From NCBI GenBank assembly GCA_002315335.1, contig DCGW01000091.1, positions 2,667 to 15,712 of the forward strand: a stretch of 13,046 nucleotides of DNA, in the 5' to 3' direction. This DNA comes from Firmicutes bacterium UBA1768. Its GTDB lineage: Bacteria; Bacillota; Clostridia; Peptostreptococcales; Anaerovoracaceae. The notes below the pieces were generated by a model. It was not told where the DNA came from and made no database searches. It worked only from the letters and a program-made list of their open reading frames with translations. Both the position numbers and the translations under genes were made by a program. Shown piece by piece: positions 1 through 8,493 of this stretch (position 1 is its first letter; each line of letters begins with the position of its first letter).

Positions 1-317
1 ATCTGGTTCTGCTTGCCATGCTTTTTCGCGTCAGAACGAACATAACCCATAGGCAATCCCATAACATCAGCAGTGAGTGCAGCCATTGGAATGCCCGCTG
101 TCGCAGTTCCCATAATAACCTCAACCTCAGGATATTCGCGTTTGATAAGCTCCACCATTCCCGCCTTTATCTGGTCTCTTTCCTTAGGGAAAGAAAGCAC
201 CAGCCTGTTGTCGCAATAAATAGGCGACTTTATTCCGCTCGCCCATGTGAATGGTTCCTCAGGTCTTAAAAATACAGCCTTAACGTCCAATAAAATCTCC
301 GCAGCAGTTTTTTCCAT
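1..317 (-). CDS. pyrE: Orotate phosphoribosyltransferase, N-terminal part (cut by window edge)
   Basis: Joins orotate to PRPP to make OMP in de novo pyrimidine synthesis; cytosolic. About 105 codons are visible, starting [16 protein letters not shown], with the family's SPIYCDNR segment near residue 31, the [12 protein letters not shown] segment near residue 70, and [10 protein letters not shown] at the edge. The PRPP-binding segment lies outside the window, so the gene is incomplete here, not shown to be broken. The ATG at 317 has AAAGGA (330-325) seven bases upstream. It is the last visible gene of the pyrC-K-D-F-E run, 41 bp after pyrF on the same strand, so it is probably co-transcribed from the promoter upstream of pyrC. 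Confidence 0.95.
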   Translation of the reverse strand, partial: MEKTAAEILLDVKAVFLRPEEPFTWASGIKSPIYCDNRLVLSFPKERDQIKAGMVELIKREYPEVEVIMGTATAGIPMAALTADVMGLPMGYVRSDAKKHGKQNQ

Positions 318-358
318 TTCAATATCCTTTCTTGTATAGTACCTTCTTCATCAGTTTT

Positions 359-1051
359 CTATTTTAATTCTTCCTTAATATCATTATACGCCTTCACGCT
401 GTCGTCAGCCTTCGTAATCGGCCTTCCCACAACGATAAAGTTACTGCCCTCTTCCTTGGCATAAGCAGGCGTAGCAATTCTCTCCTGGTCGTCCTTTGAG
501 CTGCCCGCAGGTCTTATTCCCGGCGTTACAGTAAGAAAATCCTCTCCGCAAACCTGATGAATCCGTCTCGCCTCATGAACCGAGCATACAATCCCGTCAA
601 GTCCAGCTTCCTTTGCCATAAGCGCATAATGTGCCGCAACATCAGCAACCTTTCCCTGAATAAGAAGCTCGTTTTCGAGCATTTCCTGACTCGTAGAGGT
701 AAGCTGCGTAACCGCAATACACAGCGGTCTCTTGCCCGGCTTTCCCTCAGCCAGGCCCTCAACCGCAGCAGCCATCATCTTTTTACCTCCCGCCGCATGA
801 ACATTTACCATATCCACATCGAGCGCAGCTAAGTTTTTCATGGCACTTTTAACTGTATTTGGAATATCGTGCAGCTTCAAGTCGAGGAAAATCTTGTGTC
901 CTCTCTTTTTGATTTCTTCAATAATCGCAGGGCCTTCCCTGTAAAACAACTCCATTCCAACCTTTACATATACAGGTTCGCTGAATTTGTCAAGAAAAGC
1001 AAAAGCCTCCTTTTTAGAAGGAAAATCGCAAGCAACAATAATTTCTGTCAT
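359..1051 (-). CDS. pyrF: Orotidine 5'-phosphate decarboxylase
   Basis: Decarboxylates OMP to UMP, the last step of de novo UMP synthesis; cytosolic TIM barrel. The protein is 230 aa, normal for the short bacterial class. It shows the catalytic D-x-K-x-x-D signature (DLKLHDIPN, residues 57-65 from the chosen start), an N-terminal substrate strand IIVACDF, VKVGMELF after it, and the C-terminal phosphate-gripping VVGRPIT near residue 207. I chose the ATG at 1051 because AGGTGG lies five bases upstream; an in-frame GTG at 1060 would add three residues (MEK) but overlaps that ribosome site. It follows pyrD by 21 bp and precedes pyrE by 41 bp. Confidence 0.96.
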   Translation of the reverse strand: MTEIIVACDFPSKKEAFAFLDKFSEPVYVKVGMELFYREGPAIIEEIKKRGHKIFLDLKLHDIPNTVKSAMKNLAALDVDMVNVHAAGGKKMMAAAVEGLAEGKPGKRPLCIAVTQLTSTSQEMLENELLIQGKVADVAAHYALMAKEAGLDGIVCSVHEARRIHQVCGEDFLTVTPGIRPAGSSKDDQERIATPAYAKEEGSNFIVVGRPITKADDSVKAYNDIKEELK

Positions 1052-1072
1052 TTTTTCCACCTATCCTCTCGC

Positions 1073-2752
<1,680 letters not shown>

Positions 2753-2760
<8 letters not shown>

Positions 2761-4027
2761 TGTATACTACTTTCCCTCCTACCACGGTGAGAACTACTTT
2801 TCCGTAAACCTTTTCGCCTCCGTAAGGAGTATTTCTACCCTTGGACTTAAAAGCTTCGGGATCGATTTGGTACTGTCTGTCAAGGTCTATCACAGCAAAA
2901 TCTGCCGCGCAGCCTACTTCTATTTTTCCCCTGTCATCAAAGCCGAAAAGCTTTGCAGGAGCTATGGTCATTGCCTCAATCAGCCTAGCTAAAGGGAGCT
3001 TTCCTGTTCTGACCAGCTTGGTGTAAATCAGCGGAAAGGCTGTTTCTAACCCTACTATTCCGAAGGGGGCCTCCGCTATGCTCTTGGATTTTTCCTGAGC
3101 AGTATGTGGTGCATGGTCGGTTGCTACGATGTCAATGGTTCCGTCGAGCAGTCCCTTGACAAGAGCATCTCTGTCGCTGTCACCTCTGAGCGGTGGGTTC
3201 ATTTTCCAGTTTGCATCTTTTACGTCTTCATCTATGGATATGAGGTGGTGCGGCGTTACCTCGCAGGTTACTGGCAGGCCCTCCGCCTTTGCATTTCTTA
3301 CGAGGCTAACGGTTTCCTTTGCGCTGACATGGCAAACGTGATAGTGTGCACCGGTTTCGCGCACAAGCTCTATGTCTCTTGCCACCTGGCCATATTCGCA
3401 TTCTGACGGAATTCCTCTGAGCCCCGCTTTTTCCGAGAACTTGCCAAGATGTACGCAGCCCTTATTTTTCAGGCTGTTGTCCTCGGTATGAGCAGCGATG
3501 ACCTTGCCAAGAGCTTTCGCTTTTATCATTGCCTCACGCATTATTTCGCCATTTTGCACTCCAACGCCGTCATCGCTGAAGGCTGAAGCTCCCTCCTCGA
3601 GAAGAGCTTCCATATCAACAACCTCTGCACCCTTTTCTCCAAGTGTAATGGATGCGTAAGGCTCTACCCTTACAGCGGCCTTCTGTTCAATAAGCTCGGC
3701 ATAGGCCTTCATTGTATCTGCGTTGTCCGGCACTGGTTTTAGGTTTGGCATCGGCATTATTGTTGTAAAACCGCCTGCTGCCGCGGCCTTGGACCCCGTT
3801 TCAATGGTTTCTTTTTTTTCAAAGCCGGGTTCTCGCAGATGGACATGTGCATCAATAAACCCAGGTACTAAGAGCTTTCCCCCGCAGTCAAAGGTCTCTT
3901 TATCAGCTGCCGCGGCCTCGGAAACGCTGCCCGCAGGCTCTATTTTGCTGATAATCCCATTATCGCAAACTATGTCTTTTAAAGCTATTTCGGAGCTATT
4001 AAAAATCATAGCATTTTTAAGAAGCAT
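2753..4027 (-). CDS. pyrC: Dihydroorotase, class I
   Basis: Zinc amidohydrolase closing carbamoyl-aspartate to dihydroorotate. The 424 aa length fits class I bacterial enzymes. Visible motifs, numbered from the chosen start, are DAHVHLREPG (59-68, metal histidines 61 and 63), an aspartate pair in FSDDGVGV (152-153), AAHTED with His180, CHVSAKE with His233 and ATDHAPH with Asp304. The ATG at 4027 has AGGAGG eight bases upstream; the upstream in-frame GTG at 4033 lies only two bases from that site, so it is unlikely. It is the first gene of the operon. No pyrR, pyrB or carAB is visible, so the remaining steps must be encoded elsewhere. Confidence 0.96.
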
Positions 4028-4060
4028 AAGCACAACCTCCTAAGGTTATTTTACTGTTAT

Positions 4061-4089
4061 ATTATATCAAACAACCGCCGTGGTATCAA
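4061..4089 (-). promoter_or_regulatory. Sigma-A-type promoter of the pyrC-K-D-F-E operon
   Basis: On the minus strand TTGATA (4089-4084) and TATAAT (4066-4061) are separated by exactly 17 bp. Transcription should start near 4054, giving a leader of only about 25 nt before the pyrC ATG, which includes AGGAGG. That is too short for an attenuator of the PyrR type. Confidence 0.8.
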
Positions 4090-4098
4090 TCAGTTTTC

Positions 4099-4140
4099 GG
4101 GTCCAGGGCGCAGGGTCCAGGGCGCAGGGTCCAGGGCGCA
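4099..4140. repeat. Three perfect tandem copies of a 14-bp GC-rich repeat
   Basis: GGGTCCAGGGCGCA is present three times with no mismatch (4099, 4113, 4127). Its reverse complement, TGCGCCCTGGACCC, differs from a typical 13-bp unit of the array at 11975-13046 (TGCGCCCTGAACC) by one substitution and one added base, so the two probably belong to one repeat family. It ends nine bases upstream of the -35 box of the pyr promoter. Confidence 0.9.
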
Positions 4141-4343
4141 TCCTTTACCCCCTCACCGCGACTTTCCGCTCTTCTCCGCCACCTCCCCCGGCTCTCCCGC
4201 TCCACCACGGACTTCTCGGTCGTCCGCTTATCTTCCGCGCACTCTCTGCCGGGCCGCCGAGCCTCACCATCTTCCACCATAATCGCCCTTCCCTACTATT
4301 CCAGCTCACTCCGGCCTCCCGGGGACCGCCCCGCCAACCCAAA

Positions 4344-4411
4344 CAACTATTCCTTAAAACTGTGTTTTCTCAAAATGCACCGTTTTTTTGATTTTTTACA
4401 AAAATCGGTGC
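4344..4411. repeat. Duplicated hairpin element, copy 1
   Basis: Starts with the 15-mer CAACTATTCCTTAAA, then a small hairpin AAAAC-TGT-GTTTT, then a 35-base inverted repeat (4377-4411) bounded by GCACCG and CGGTGC with T-rich and A-rich inner arms. Copy 2 at 4516-4587 shares the 15-mer exactly and the length and ends of the inverted repeat. Confidence 0.75.
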
Positions 4412-4515
4412 AAAAAATCTCTTAATCACCTATGATTATTAAAAATCCGACCATTTTCACCCCTGAAAAGGCTTCTAAACCTCGCAAATTGGAAATAAAT
4501 GGAAGTTTTTAGCTG

Positions 4516-4587
4516 CAACTATTCCTTAAATCTTGTCGATTTAAGAGGATATGCACCGTTTTTTTGAAATTTTTCAAAAATCGGTGC
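4516..4587. repeat. Duplicated hairpin element, copy 2
   Basis: Repeats CAACTATTCCTTAAA exactly, then has a different perfect hairpin in the middle (CTTAAATC-TTGTC-GATTTAAG, 4525-4545), then a 35-base inverted repeat at 4553-4587 bounded by GCACCG/CGGTGC (ATGCACCG/CGGTGCAT when extended). On the plus strand it is followed by ATTTTTTC, so this copy could act as an intrinsic terminator. Confidence 0.75.
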
Positions 4588-4683
4588 ATTTTTTCAGAAC
4601 ATGGGTTATCGGTTCAGTACTGCGGACCAGAACTGGGGTTGCAGGCGAGTTATTATTATCTTTGCCTTCACTAATTTTTCACT

Positions 4684-4710
4684 TGCAAACTTTATATAAT
4701 ATGGTATATT
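4684..4710 (+). promoter_or_regulatory. Possible promoter of the nuclease-like gene
   Basis: Two overlapping -10 candidates are visible: TATAAT (4695-4700) without a good -35, and an extended -10, TGGTATATT (4702-4710), with TTGCAA (4684-4689) 15 bp upstream. Either puts transcription start within about ten bases of the ATG at 4717, leaving no room for a Shine-Dalgarno. Confidence 0.4.
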
Positions 4711-4716
4711 CAGATT

Positions 4717-5541
4717 ATGGAAATGGAAAAATTTGTAAATTCTCAAAAGAATGAACTTCATAACATGCTTAAATCAGCTAAGCGAAAACTGGCATTGCTT
4801 CCGCCCGAACGTGTAGGTATAAGAAATAGACACAATACATACTCTCTTGCAATCTATTCAGGAGGTAAAAAATATAACACTAAAAGAAAAGAGCAGTATA
4901 AGTCACTTTCTGATTCCGACTCGCGGAAGTATGCAACTAAGCTTTATCTCGAACATCTGGTTCCTCTCCTCGAAGAAGAGCTTGCCGCACTTACTTATTT
5001 TCAGCAAAACTACAAACCCGCTTTGAAATACGAAGTGCTTCCAGCCTTTCCGCCAAAAGTTCGAGCGCTTGTCAACACACCTTTACTCTCTCCGGCAGAG
5101 TTCTCCAAGGCCTGGGCGGATGCTCCTTATCCTTCCAATAGTATGCCTTTCGATGAACGTAACAGCTATTGCTCTCAAAAGGGCGATCGCGTTCGTTCTC
5201 GCGCAGAGCTTTTCATTGCAGACACTCTCTACCAAGCCGGCATTCCATACAGGTACGAAATGGCTTATACCCATAACGGGAACACCCACTACCCAGACTT
5301 CACACTTATGCACCCCTTTACCGGAGAGTTGTTCTATTTAGAATACTTTGGTTTAATGGATGATGACGATTATCGGCAAAAGGCCTTAGCCAAAATCAGA
5401 GACTATTACAAAACCCCCGACGCTGGCAATTTCATTTTTCTTTTTGAAAGTCAGTTGATTTCAATGGACACCACTTCTATTCAGAATGCGATTTTTTCAA
5501 GGATGGGGCTGGATGCTATTGACTCTCCTCTAAAGGCATGA
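4717..5541 (+). CDS. PD-(D/E)XK nuclease-like protein
   Basis: A 274 aa soluble protein with no signal peptide or membrane segment. The N-terminal ~150 residues are charged and helical, with a Lys/Arg-rich stretch at 50-62, which could bind nucleic acid. The C-terminal part resembles a restriction-endonuclease-like fold: RSRAE (Glu164), an IPYRYEMAY strand (Glu181), HYPDFTL (Asp194) and LEYFG (Glu209), spaced like the E...D...E-x-K core, but the usual lysine after Glu209 is absent (Tyr-Phe). Nuclease activity is inferred from this pattern only. The ATG at 4717 and one at 4723 both lack a Shine-Dalgarno; the mRNA may be nearly leaderless. A MerR-type regulator follows 36 bp downstream. I do not know a named gene for it. 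Confidence 0.8.
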   Translation: MEMEKFVNSQKNELHNMLKSAKRKLALLPPERVGIRNRHNTYSLAIYSGGKKYNTKRKEQYKSLSDSDSRKYATKLYLEHLVPLLEEELAALTYFQQNYKPALKYEVLPAFPPKVRALVNTPLLSPAEFSKAWADAPYPSNSMPFDERNSYCSQKGDRVRSRAELFIADTLYQAGIPYRYEMAYTHNGNTHYPDFTLMHPFTGELFYLEYFGLMDDDDYRQKALAKIRDYYKTPDAGNFIFLFESQLISMDTTSIQNAIFSRMGLDAIDSPLKA

Positions 5542-5577
5542 CTTATACTCAACATCACGAGGAAAAGAGGTGAAATA

Positions 5578-6369
5578 ATGCTAAAAATCGGCGAGTTTTC
5601 AAAACTATCTCATCTTACTATAAAAGCACTCAGGTATTATGAAAATGAGGGTATTCTTATGCCGGCTTCCACTGACGAGTGGACAGGATACCGATATTTT
5701 GAAACCTCTCAGCTTGAAGATGCAGCAAAAATTAAAGCATATCGTCAACTCGACCTGTCTATCGCAGAGATAAAGGCCATTATTTCCGGGGCGGACGAAA
5801 AGGTCGTTTTGGCAAAAAAATCTGCCGCTCTCGAAAGGGAAAAACAACGCATTGAAACTCTGCTTTCCTCAATAAATCACATTTTGGAGGAAAAAGAAAT
5901 GAAGTATCATGTAATAGAAAAGGTTATTCCGCAGACACTGGTTTATTATTCGGAGACTATTCTTGATAAATACAGCGATATCATGCAATGGATTCCATCG
6001 TTAGGAAAGGAATGTCTCAAGCTTAACCCCGACATTAAGTGTGCAGATCCACCATACGAATTTTGCGAATACCCGGATGGCGAGTATAAGGAAAGTAATA
6101 TTCAAATAAGGCATAACGAAGCAGTCACCGCGCGCGGGAAGGAAAACGATATCATCAAATTCCGCAATCTGCCTGAAACCAAGGTTCTCAGCATTTTCCA
6201 CAAAGGTGCATATGAAAATATTGGCGAAGCCTATGCCTATATTGCAAACTACGCAAAAGAGAACGGCTATAAACAATCTGGGCTTGCAAGAGAATGCTAC
6301 ATCGACGGCATTTGGAACAAACCTTCTGTAGAAGATTGGCTCACTGAAATCCAGCTTCCGATCGAATAG
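5578..6369 (+). CDS. MerR-family regulator with GyrI-like effector domain
   Basis: A 263 aa transcription factor. Residues 2-70 form a MerR winged helix: KIGEFSKLSHLTIKALRYYE, then GYRYF and the LSIAEIKAII helix. Residues 78-108 are the dimerisation coiled coil (ALEREKQRIETLLSSINHI). Residues 109-263 match a GyrI/AraC-effector-like ligand domain, including FHKGAYENIGEAYAYI and WLTEIQLPIE at the end. Such proteins bind small hydrophobic or cationic compounds and often control efflux or redox genes, but the ligand cannot be read from sequence. The ATG at 5578 has GAGGTG (5567-5572) five bases upstream. It is 36 bp behind the nuclease-like gene on the same strand, probably one transcript, with no adjacent transporter. 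Confidence 0.93.
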   Translation: MLKIGEFSKLSHLTIKALRYYENEGILMPASTDEWTGYRYFETSQLEDAAKIKAYRQLDLSIAEIKAIISGADEKVVLAKKSAALEREKQRIETLLSSINHILEEKEMKYHVIEKVIPQTLVYYSETILDKYSDIMQWIPSLGKECLKLNPDIKCADPPYEFCEYPDGEYKESNIQIRHNEAVTARGKENDIIKFRNLPETKVLSIFHKGAYENIGEAYAYIANYAKENGYKQSGLARECYIDGIWNKPSVEDWLTEIQLPIE

Positions 6370-6489
6370 TCGGCAGAACGCTTGATGACCTATCATGAGT
6401 ATTATAAAAAATACACGATAGTAAAATTATCCTGCGGGTTTTAAAAACCATCTCTAACAAATAGAGTGAACGAAGCTTTTGCGCTCTGA

Positions 6490-6598
6490 TTTATCGAGTT
6501 ATTTTGCCACCCCTGCTCAGGCTATTTTGTCGCGTTATTATAACTACCCCTACTCGCCTAATTTATCGTGTTTTTATAGCTACTCCTTTCCAGCCCAA
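6490..6598 (+). repeat. Three degenerate tandem repeats of 35-37 bp
   Basis: Units at 6490-6524, 6525-6561 and 6562-6598 share the frame TTT(A/G)TCGnGTTnTT, then (A/G)(A/C)CTACYCCT, then a C/T-rich end with GCCYAA. Identity is clear by eye but not high. In one plus frame they translate to a 12-residue repeat starting LS and rich in Tyr, Ser and Pro. Function unknown. Confidence 0.6.
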
Positions 6599-6734
6599 GT
6601 ATTTTCAAATAGCCTTTGGGTTGGGCGAGGCTGTGCGCAGTGTTGTGGAAGGCTGTGCAAGGTTCCCTTCCTCAATGGTCGTTTTCGCAAAAATAATAAC
6701 CCCTGATATGATCAAAACCCTGATATACTTCTAT

Positions 6735-6761
6735 AGCCGCACAAAAAATCGTGGCTTTATT
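6735..6761 (+). terminator. Weak candidate terminator after the MerR gene
   Basis: AGCC(G)CAC pairs with GTGGCT across an AAAAAATC loop, with one bulged G, followed by TTTATTG. The stem is short and the T tract broken, so this is tentative. Confidence 0.3.
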
Positions 6762-6800
6762 GCAAGGATATTACAAATTGGCTAAAATAAAAAATAATAC

Positions 6801-6828
6801 TTGATTTTCGTTTATTTTAAGCTATAAT
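6801..6828 (+). promoter_or_regulatory. Promoter of the NrdD-tail-like gene
   Basis: TTGATT (6801-6806) and TATAAT (6823-6828) are separated by 16 bp, with transcription start expected near 6835. The -10 box covers the ATG at 6827, so that codon cannot be the translation start. Confidence 0.75.
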
Positions 6829-6877
6829 GTGTAAAGAAAGTAAAAAACACACTATATATTGTACAGGAGGGTTGAAA

Positions 6878-7174
6878 GTGCCAGTTGAAGAAGTAAAGGT
6901 TTTAGGCGGAACAATTCCACAGGACGAAATACAGAGTTACATTGATTATTTAGAAGAAAAGAATGGAAGAAAGTTAGCAAGACTGGAAATCACAATCGAC
7001 GGTGACTACGCTGATCTTGATTATACACTTTCTACAGTACCATTTGAAAGAATAAGAAGAATAACCGGATATCTCGTTGGAACAATGGATAGATGGAATG
7101 ATGCAAAGACCGCAGAAGAATCAGATAGAGTGAAACACGACACATCTATCGAAGCAATCGAAAAAGTATCCTAA
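6878..7174 (+). CDS. Small protein resembling the C-terminal segment of anaerobic ribonucleotide reductase
   Basis: A 98 aa cytosolic protein. Residues 60-86 (RRITGYLVGTMDRWNDAK, then AEESDRVKH) match the R-x-TGYL...WN..K..E..DR pattern at the C-terminus of NrdD-type class III ribonucleotide reductases. It has no cysteine at all, so it lacks both the zinc-ribbon cysteines and the catalytic or glycyl-radical parts; residues 1-59 form a separate acidic domain. A role beside NrdD is a guess from this motif. The GTG at 6878 is preceded by AGGAGGG (6866-6872); the upstream in-frame ATG at 6827 is inside the -10 box. It is monocistronic, with its own promoter and a strong terminator. Confidence 0.85.
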   Translation: MPVEEVKVLGGTIPQDEIQSYIDYLEEKNGRKLARLEITIDGDYADLDYTLSTVPFERIRRITGYLVGTMDRWNDAKTAEESDRVKHDTSIEAIEKVS

Positions 7175-7203
7175 AAATATACTCAAAACACAAAACAATC
7201 CGA

Positions 7204-7229
7204 GAGACCTGCCGAAAGGCAGGTCTTTT
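7204..7229 (+). terminator. Intrinsic terminator of the NrdD-tail-like gene
   Basis: A nine-bp perfect stem AGACCTGCC / GGCAGGTCT with a GAAA tetraloop, followed by TTT and GGGTTCTT. The minus strand has no T tract after the stem, so it serves the plus strand only. It begins 29 bp after the stop at 7174. Confidence 0.9.
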
Positions 7230-7288
7230 GGGTTCTTGACACAGGTCCGGCGCGAAGTCTATGAGAGGGTCCCTGGCACAGCTTAGCC

Positions 7289-8353
7289 TCACTCCGCTGC
7301 AGTTTTCAGGTTTAACCGATAGAACTTATTTGAATCTCGTTTTTCAGTAATCAGCAACCCATGTTTATCAATTTCATTCAATCGTTTAAGCAAAGTCGGT
7401 CTGCTGATATTTAAGTACTCAAGCAACTCACTTATTAAAATCCCAATTTCTGAGAACAGTGACGCCTGCAATAAAAAGTAATATAACTGACCAAATTTCT
7501 CCGTTTTGTCATATGGCAAATCCTCAAGCTTTTTTGCATACAGTTCCAAACGCTGAGCCTTTTCAAAAATACCATTTTTCAGATTAACAGCGGCTTCTTT
7601 AATGAAATCCAGATATGTGAAGATAAATGGAGTTATATCACCCTTGTTAATCTCTTCATTTGCTATCTTGAAGCTCTTGTAATACCTACTTATATTTTCT
7701 TTGATTGTGTAGGATAGACGATATCCCATAATCGATTCCAGCGTATTTGCAATATAGCAACTGCTTATAAATCTATTCAGCCGTCCATTCCCATTGTAGA
7801 AAGGATGGATATATCCGAACAAGTAATGAAATATAGCTATCCTTATCAGCGGATCTATAGTAGAATCGTTCAAAATATTGATAGCATTATTCATACTGGC
7901 GATGATTTCTCTCTCCGGAAATATCCCGTTGTGAATAACTCTCTGTGTTGGATCTACAACATCAACCTGATCCTTTCTGAAAAGTTCTCCATCAGGTTTG
8001 TCGTTTGGATTCTCTTCAATGATTTCCGCAAGTAACATTTCATCATACAGCGCACGAATATCAAAACTATTATTTATAGATAAAGGGCTTCCACTCATTA
8101 ACGCATTATATTTATTAACCAGTCCAAAAAATCTTTTATCTCTTTTTCCCTCAAGGTCATCAAGGATTTCACCGATTTCTTTACGAGTGATGTGAACCCC
8201 CTCGATATTATTTGTTATCACAATCTCGTCAATCAGACACTTTTTAATGTACTGCATTAAAGCAACTCCTGGAAGTTTTCGTGATAACAAGGAAATCTCT
8301 TTGTCCAGCCGAGTAATCTCTACAATCTTTTTTATTAGTTCAGGTTTTTCCAT
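7289..8353 (-). CDS. Fic-domain protein (AMPylase family, class II), probably 5'-frameshifted
   Basis: Fic enzymes usually transfer AMP to hydroxyl side chains of target proteins. The 354 aa read from the ATG at 8353 contain the complete core motif HPFYNGNGRLNR (183-194, catalytic His183) and an inhibitory-helix motif TNNIEG (47-52) of the (S/T)xxxE(G/N) type, placed N-terminal as in class II. Residues ~300-350 look like a winged helix (LLEYLNISRPTLLKRLNEID), so it may sense or bind DNA. The ATG at 8353 has no Shine-Dalgarno; a well-initiated reading frame at 8493 encodes what looks like the missing N-terminus in another frame (see next entry). If that reading is right, this is a frameshifted gene with an intact catalytic core. 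No antitoxin-like partner is adjacent. Confidence 0.88.
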   Translation of the reverse strand: MEKPELIKKIVEITRLDKEISLLSRKLPGVALMQYIKKCLIDEIVITNNIEGVHITRKEIGEILDDLEGKRDKRFFGLVNKYNALMSGSPLSINNSFDIRALYDEMLLAEIIEENPNDKPDGELFRKDQVDVVDPTQRVIHNGIFPEREIIASMNNAINILNDSTIDPLIRIAIFHYLFGYIHPFYNGNGRLNRFISSCYIANTLESIMGYRLSYTIKENISRYYKSFKIANEEINKGDITPFIFTYLDFIKEAAVNLKNGIFEKAQRLELYAKKLEDLPYDKTEKFGQLYYFLLQASLFSEIGILISELLEYLNISRPTLLKRLNEIDKHGLLITEKRDSNKFYRLNLKTAAE

Positions 8354-8493
8354 AAAAAAAGCAGGGCTATTAGAATGGTAAAATTCAGGTGAACGCAGTC
8401 ACTCGAATTGAATCTGCTCGAATATAATGACTCGTATGCCTCTTTATTGTCATAATACAGACTTTTCAGTAATACATACTCCTTGCTTTTCAA
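8335..8493 (-). pseudogene. Out-of-frame 5' end of the Fic gene
   Basis: A 52-codon frame starting at TTG (8493-8491) with an excellent ribosome site AGGAGGGG (8505-8498). It reads KSKEYVLLKSLYYDNKEAYE, then SSRFNSS and VHLNFTI, the kind of N-terminal segment found in front of Fic helical domains. It then runs off frame and stops at 8335, overlapping the Fic ORF by 19 bp. In the Fic frame the bases just before the ATG at 8353 read NSPAFF, which continues sensibly into MEKPEL. One missing base near 8372 would join HLNFTI to NSPAFF. An alternative joining point is the T7 run at 8360-8354. The family assignment of this segment is from memory. Confidence 0.6.

Larger units (their letters stand above)
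4090..4716. other. Intergenic region between the pyr promoter and the nuclease-like gene
   Basis: No convincing gene. It holds the 14-bp trimer (4099-4140), a GC-rich and pyrimidine-rich patch on the plus strand (about 4141-4340) whose ORFs are low-complexity Pro/Ser or Arg/Gly/Glu translations, a duplicated hairpin element (4344-4411 and 4516-4587), a small perfect hairpin TTTTCA-CCCC-TGAAAA (4454-4469), and an AT-rich promoter-like end. The GC-rich patch contrasts sharply with the AT-rich DNA after 4350. Confidence 0.7.
6370..6800. other. Gene-poor spacer with short repeats
   Basis: No ribosome-site-backed ORF. Two overlapping plus-strand ORFs near 6479-6785 read through the degenerate repeats at 6490-6598 and look spurious. 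The rest holds a six-base inverted repeat GCCCAA/TTGGGC around 6593-6625, AGGCTGTGC twice (about 6630 and 6648), and CCTGATAT twice (about 6703 and 6720). Confidence 0.6.

Noticed and set aside
4086..4391. ORFs of 64-103 codons on both strands in the GC-rich patch
   Set aside because: Low-complexity Pro/Ser or Arg/Glu/Gly translations starting inside the 14-bp trimer, without ribosome sites.
6490..6598. Short CRISPR array
   Set aside because: The units are degenerate over their full length with no conserved repeat/unique spacer alternation.
6479..6785. Two overlapping plus-strand ORFs (75 and 93 codons) as genes
   Set aside because: No ribosome site, overlapping frames, composition explained by the degenerate repeats.
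7237..7285. TGACACAGGTCC ... GGGTCCCTGGCACA as an inverted repeat or member of the 13-bp family
   Set aside because: Arms match only partly and the sequence does not fit the unit consensus; probably chance.
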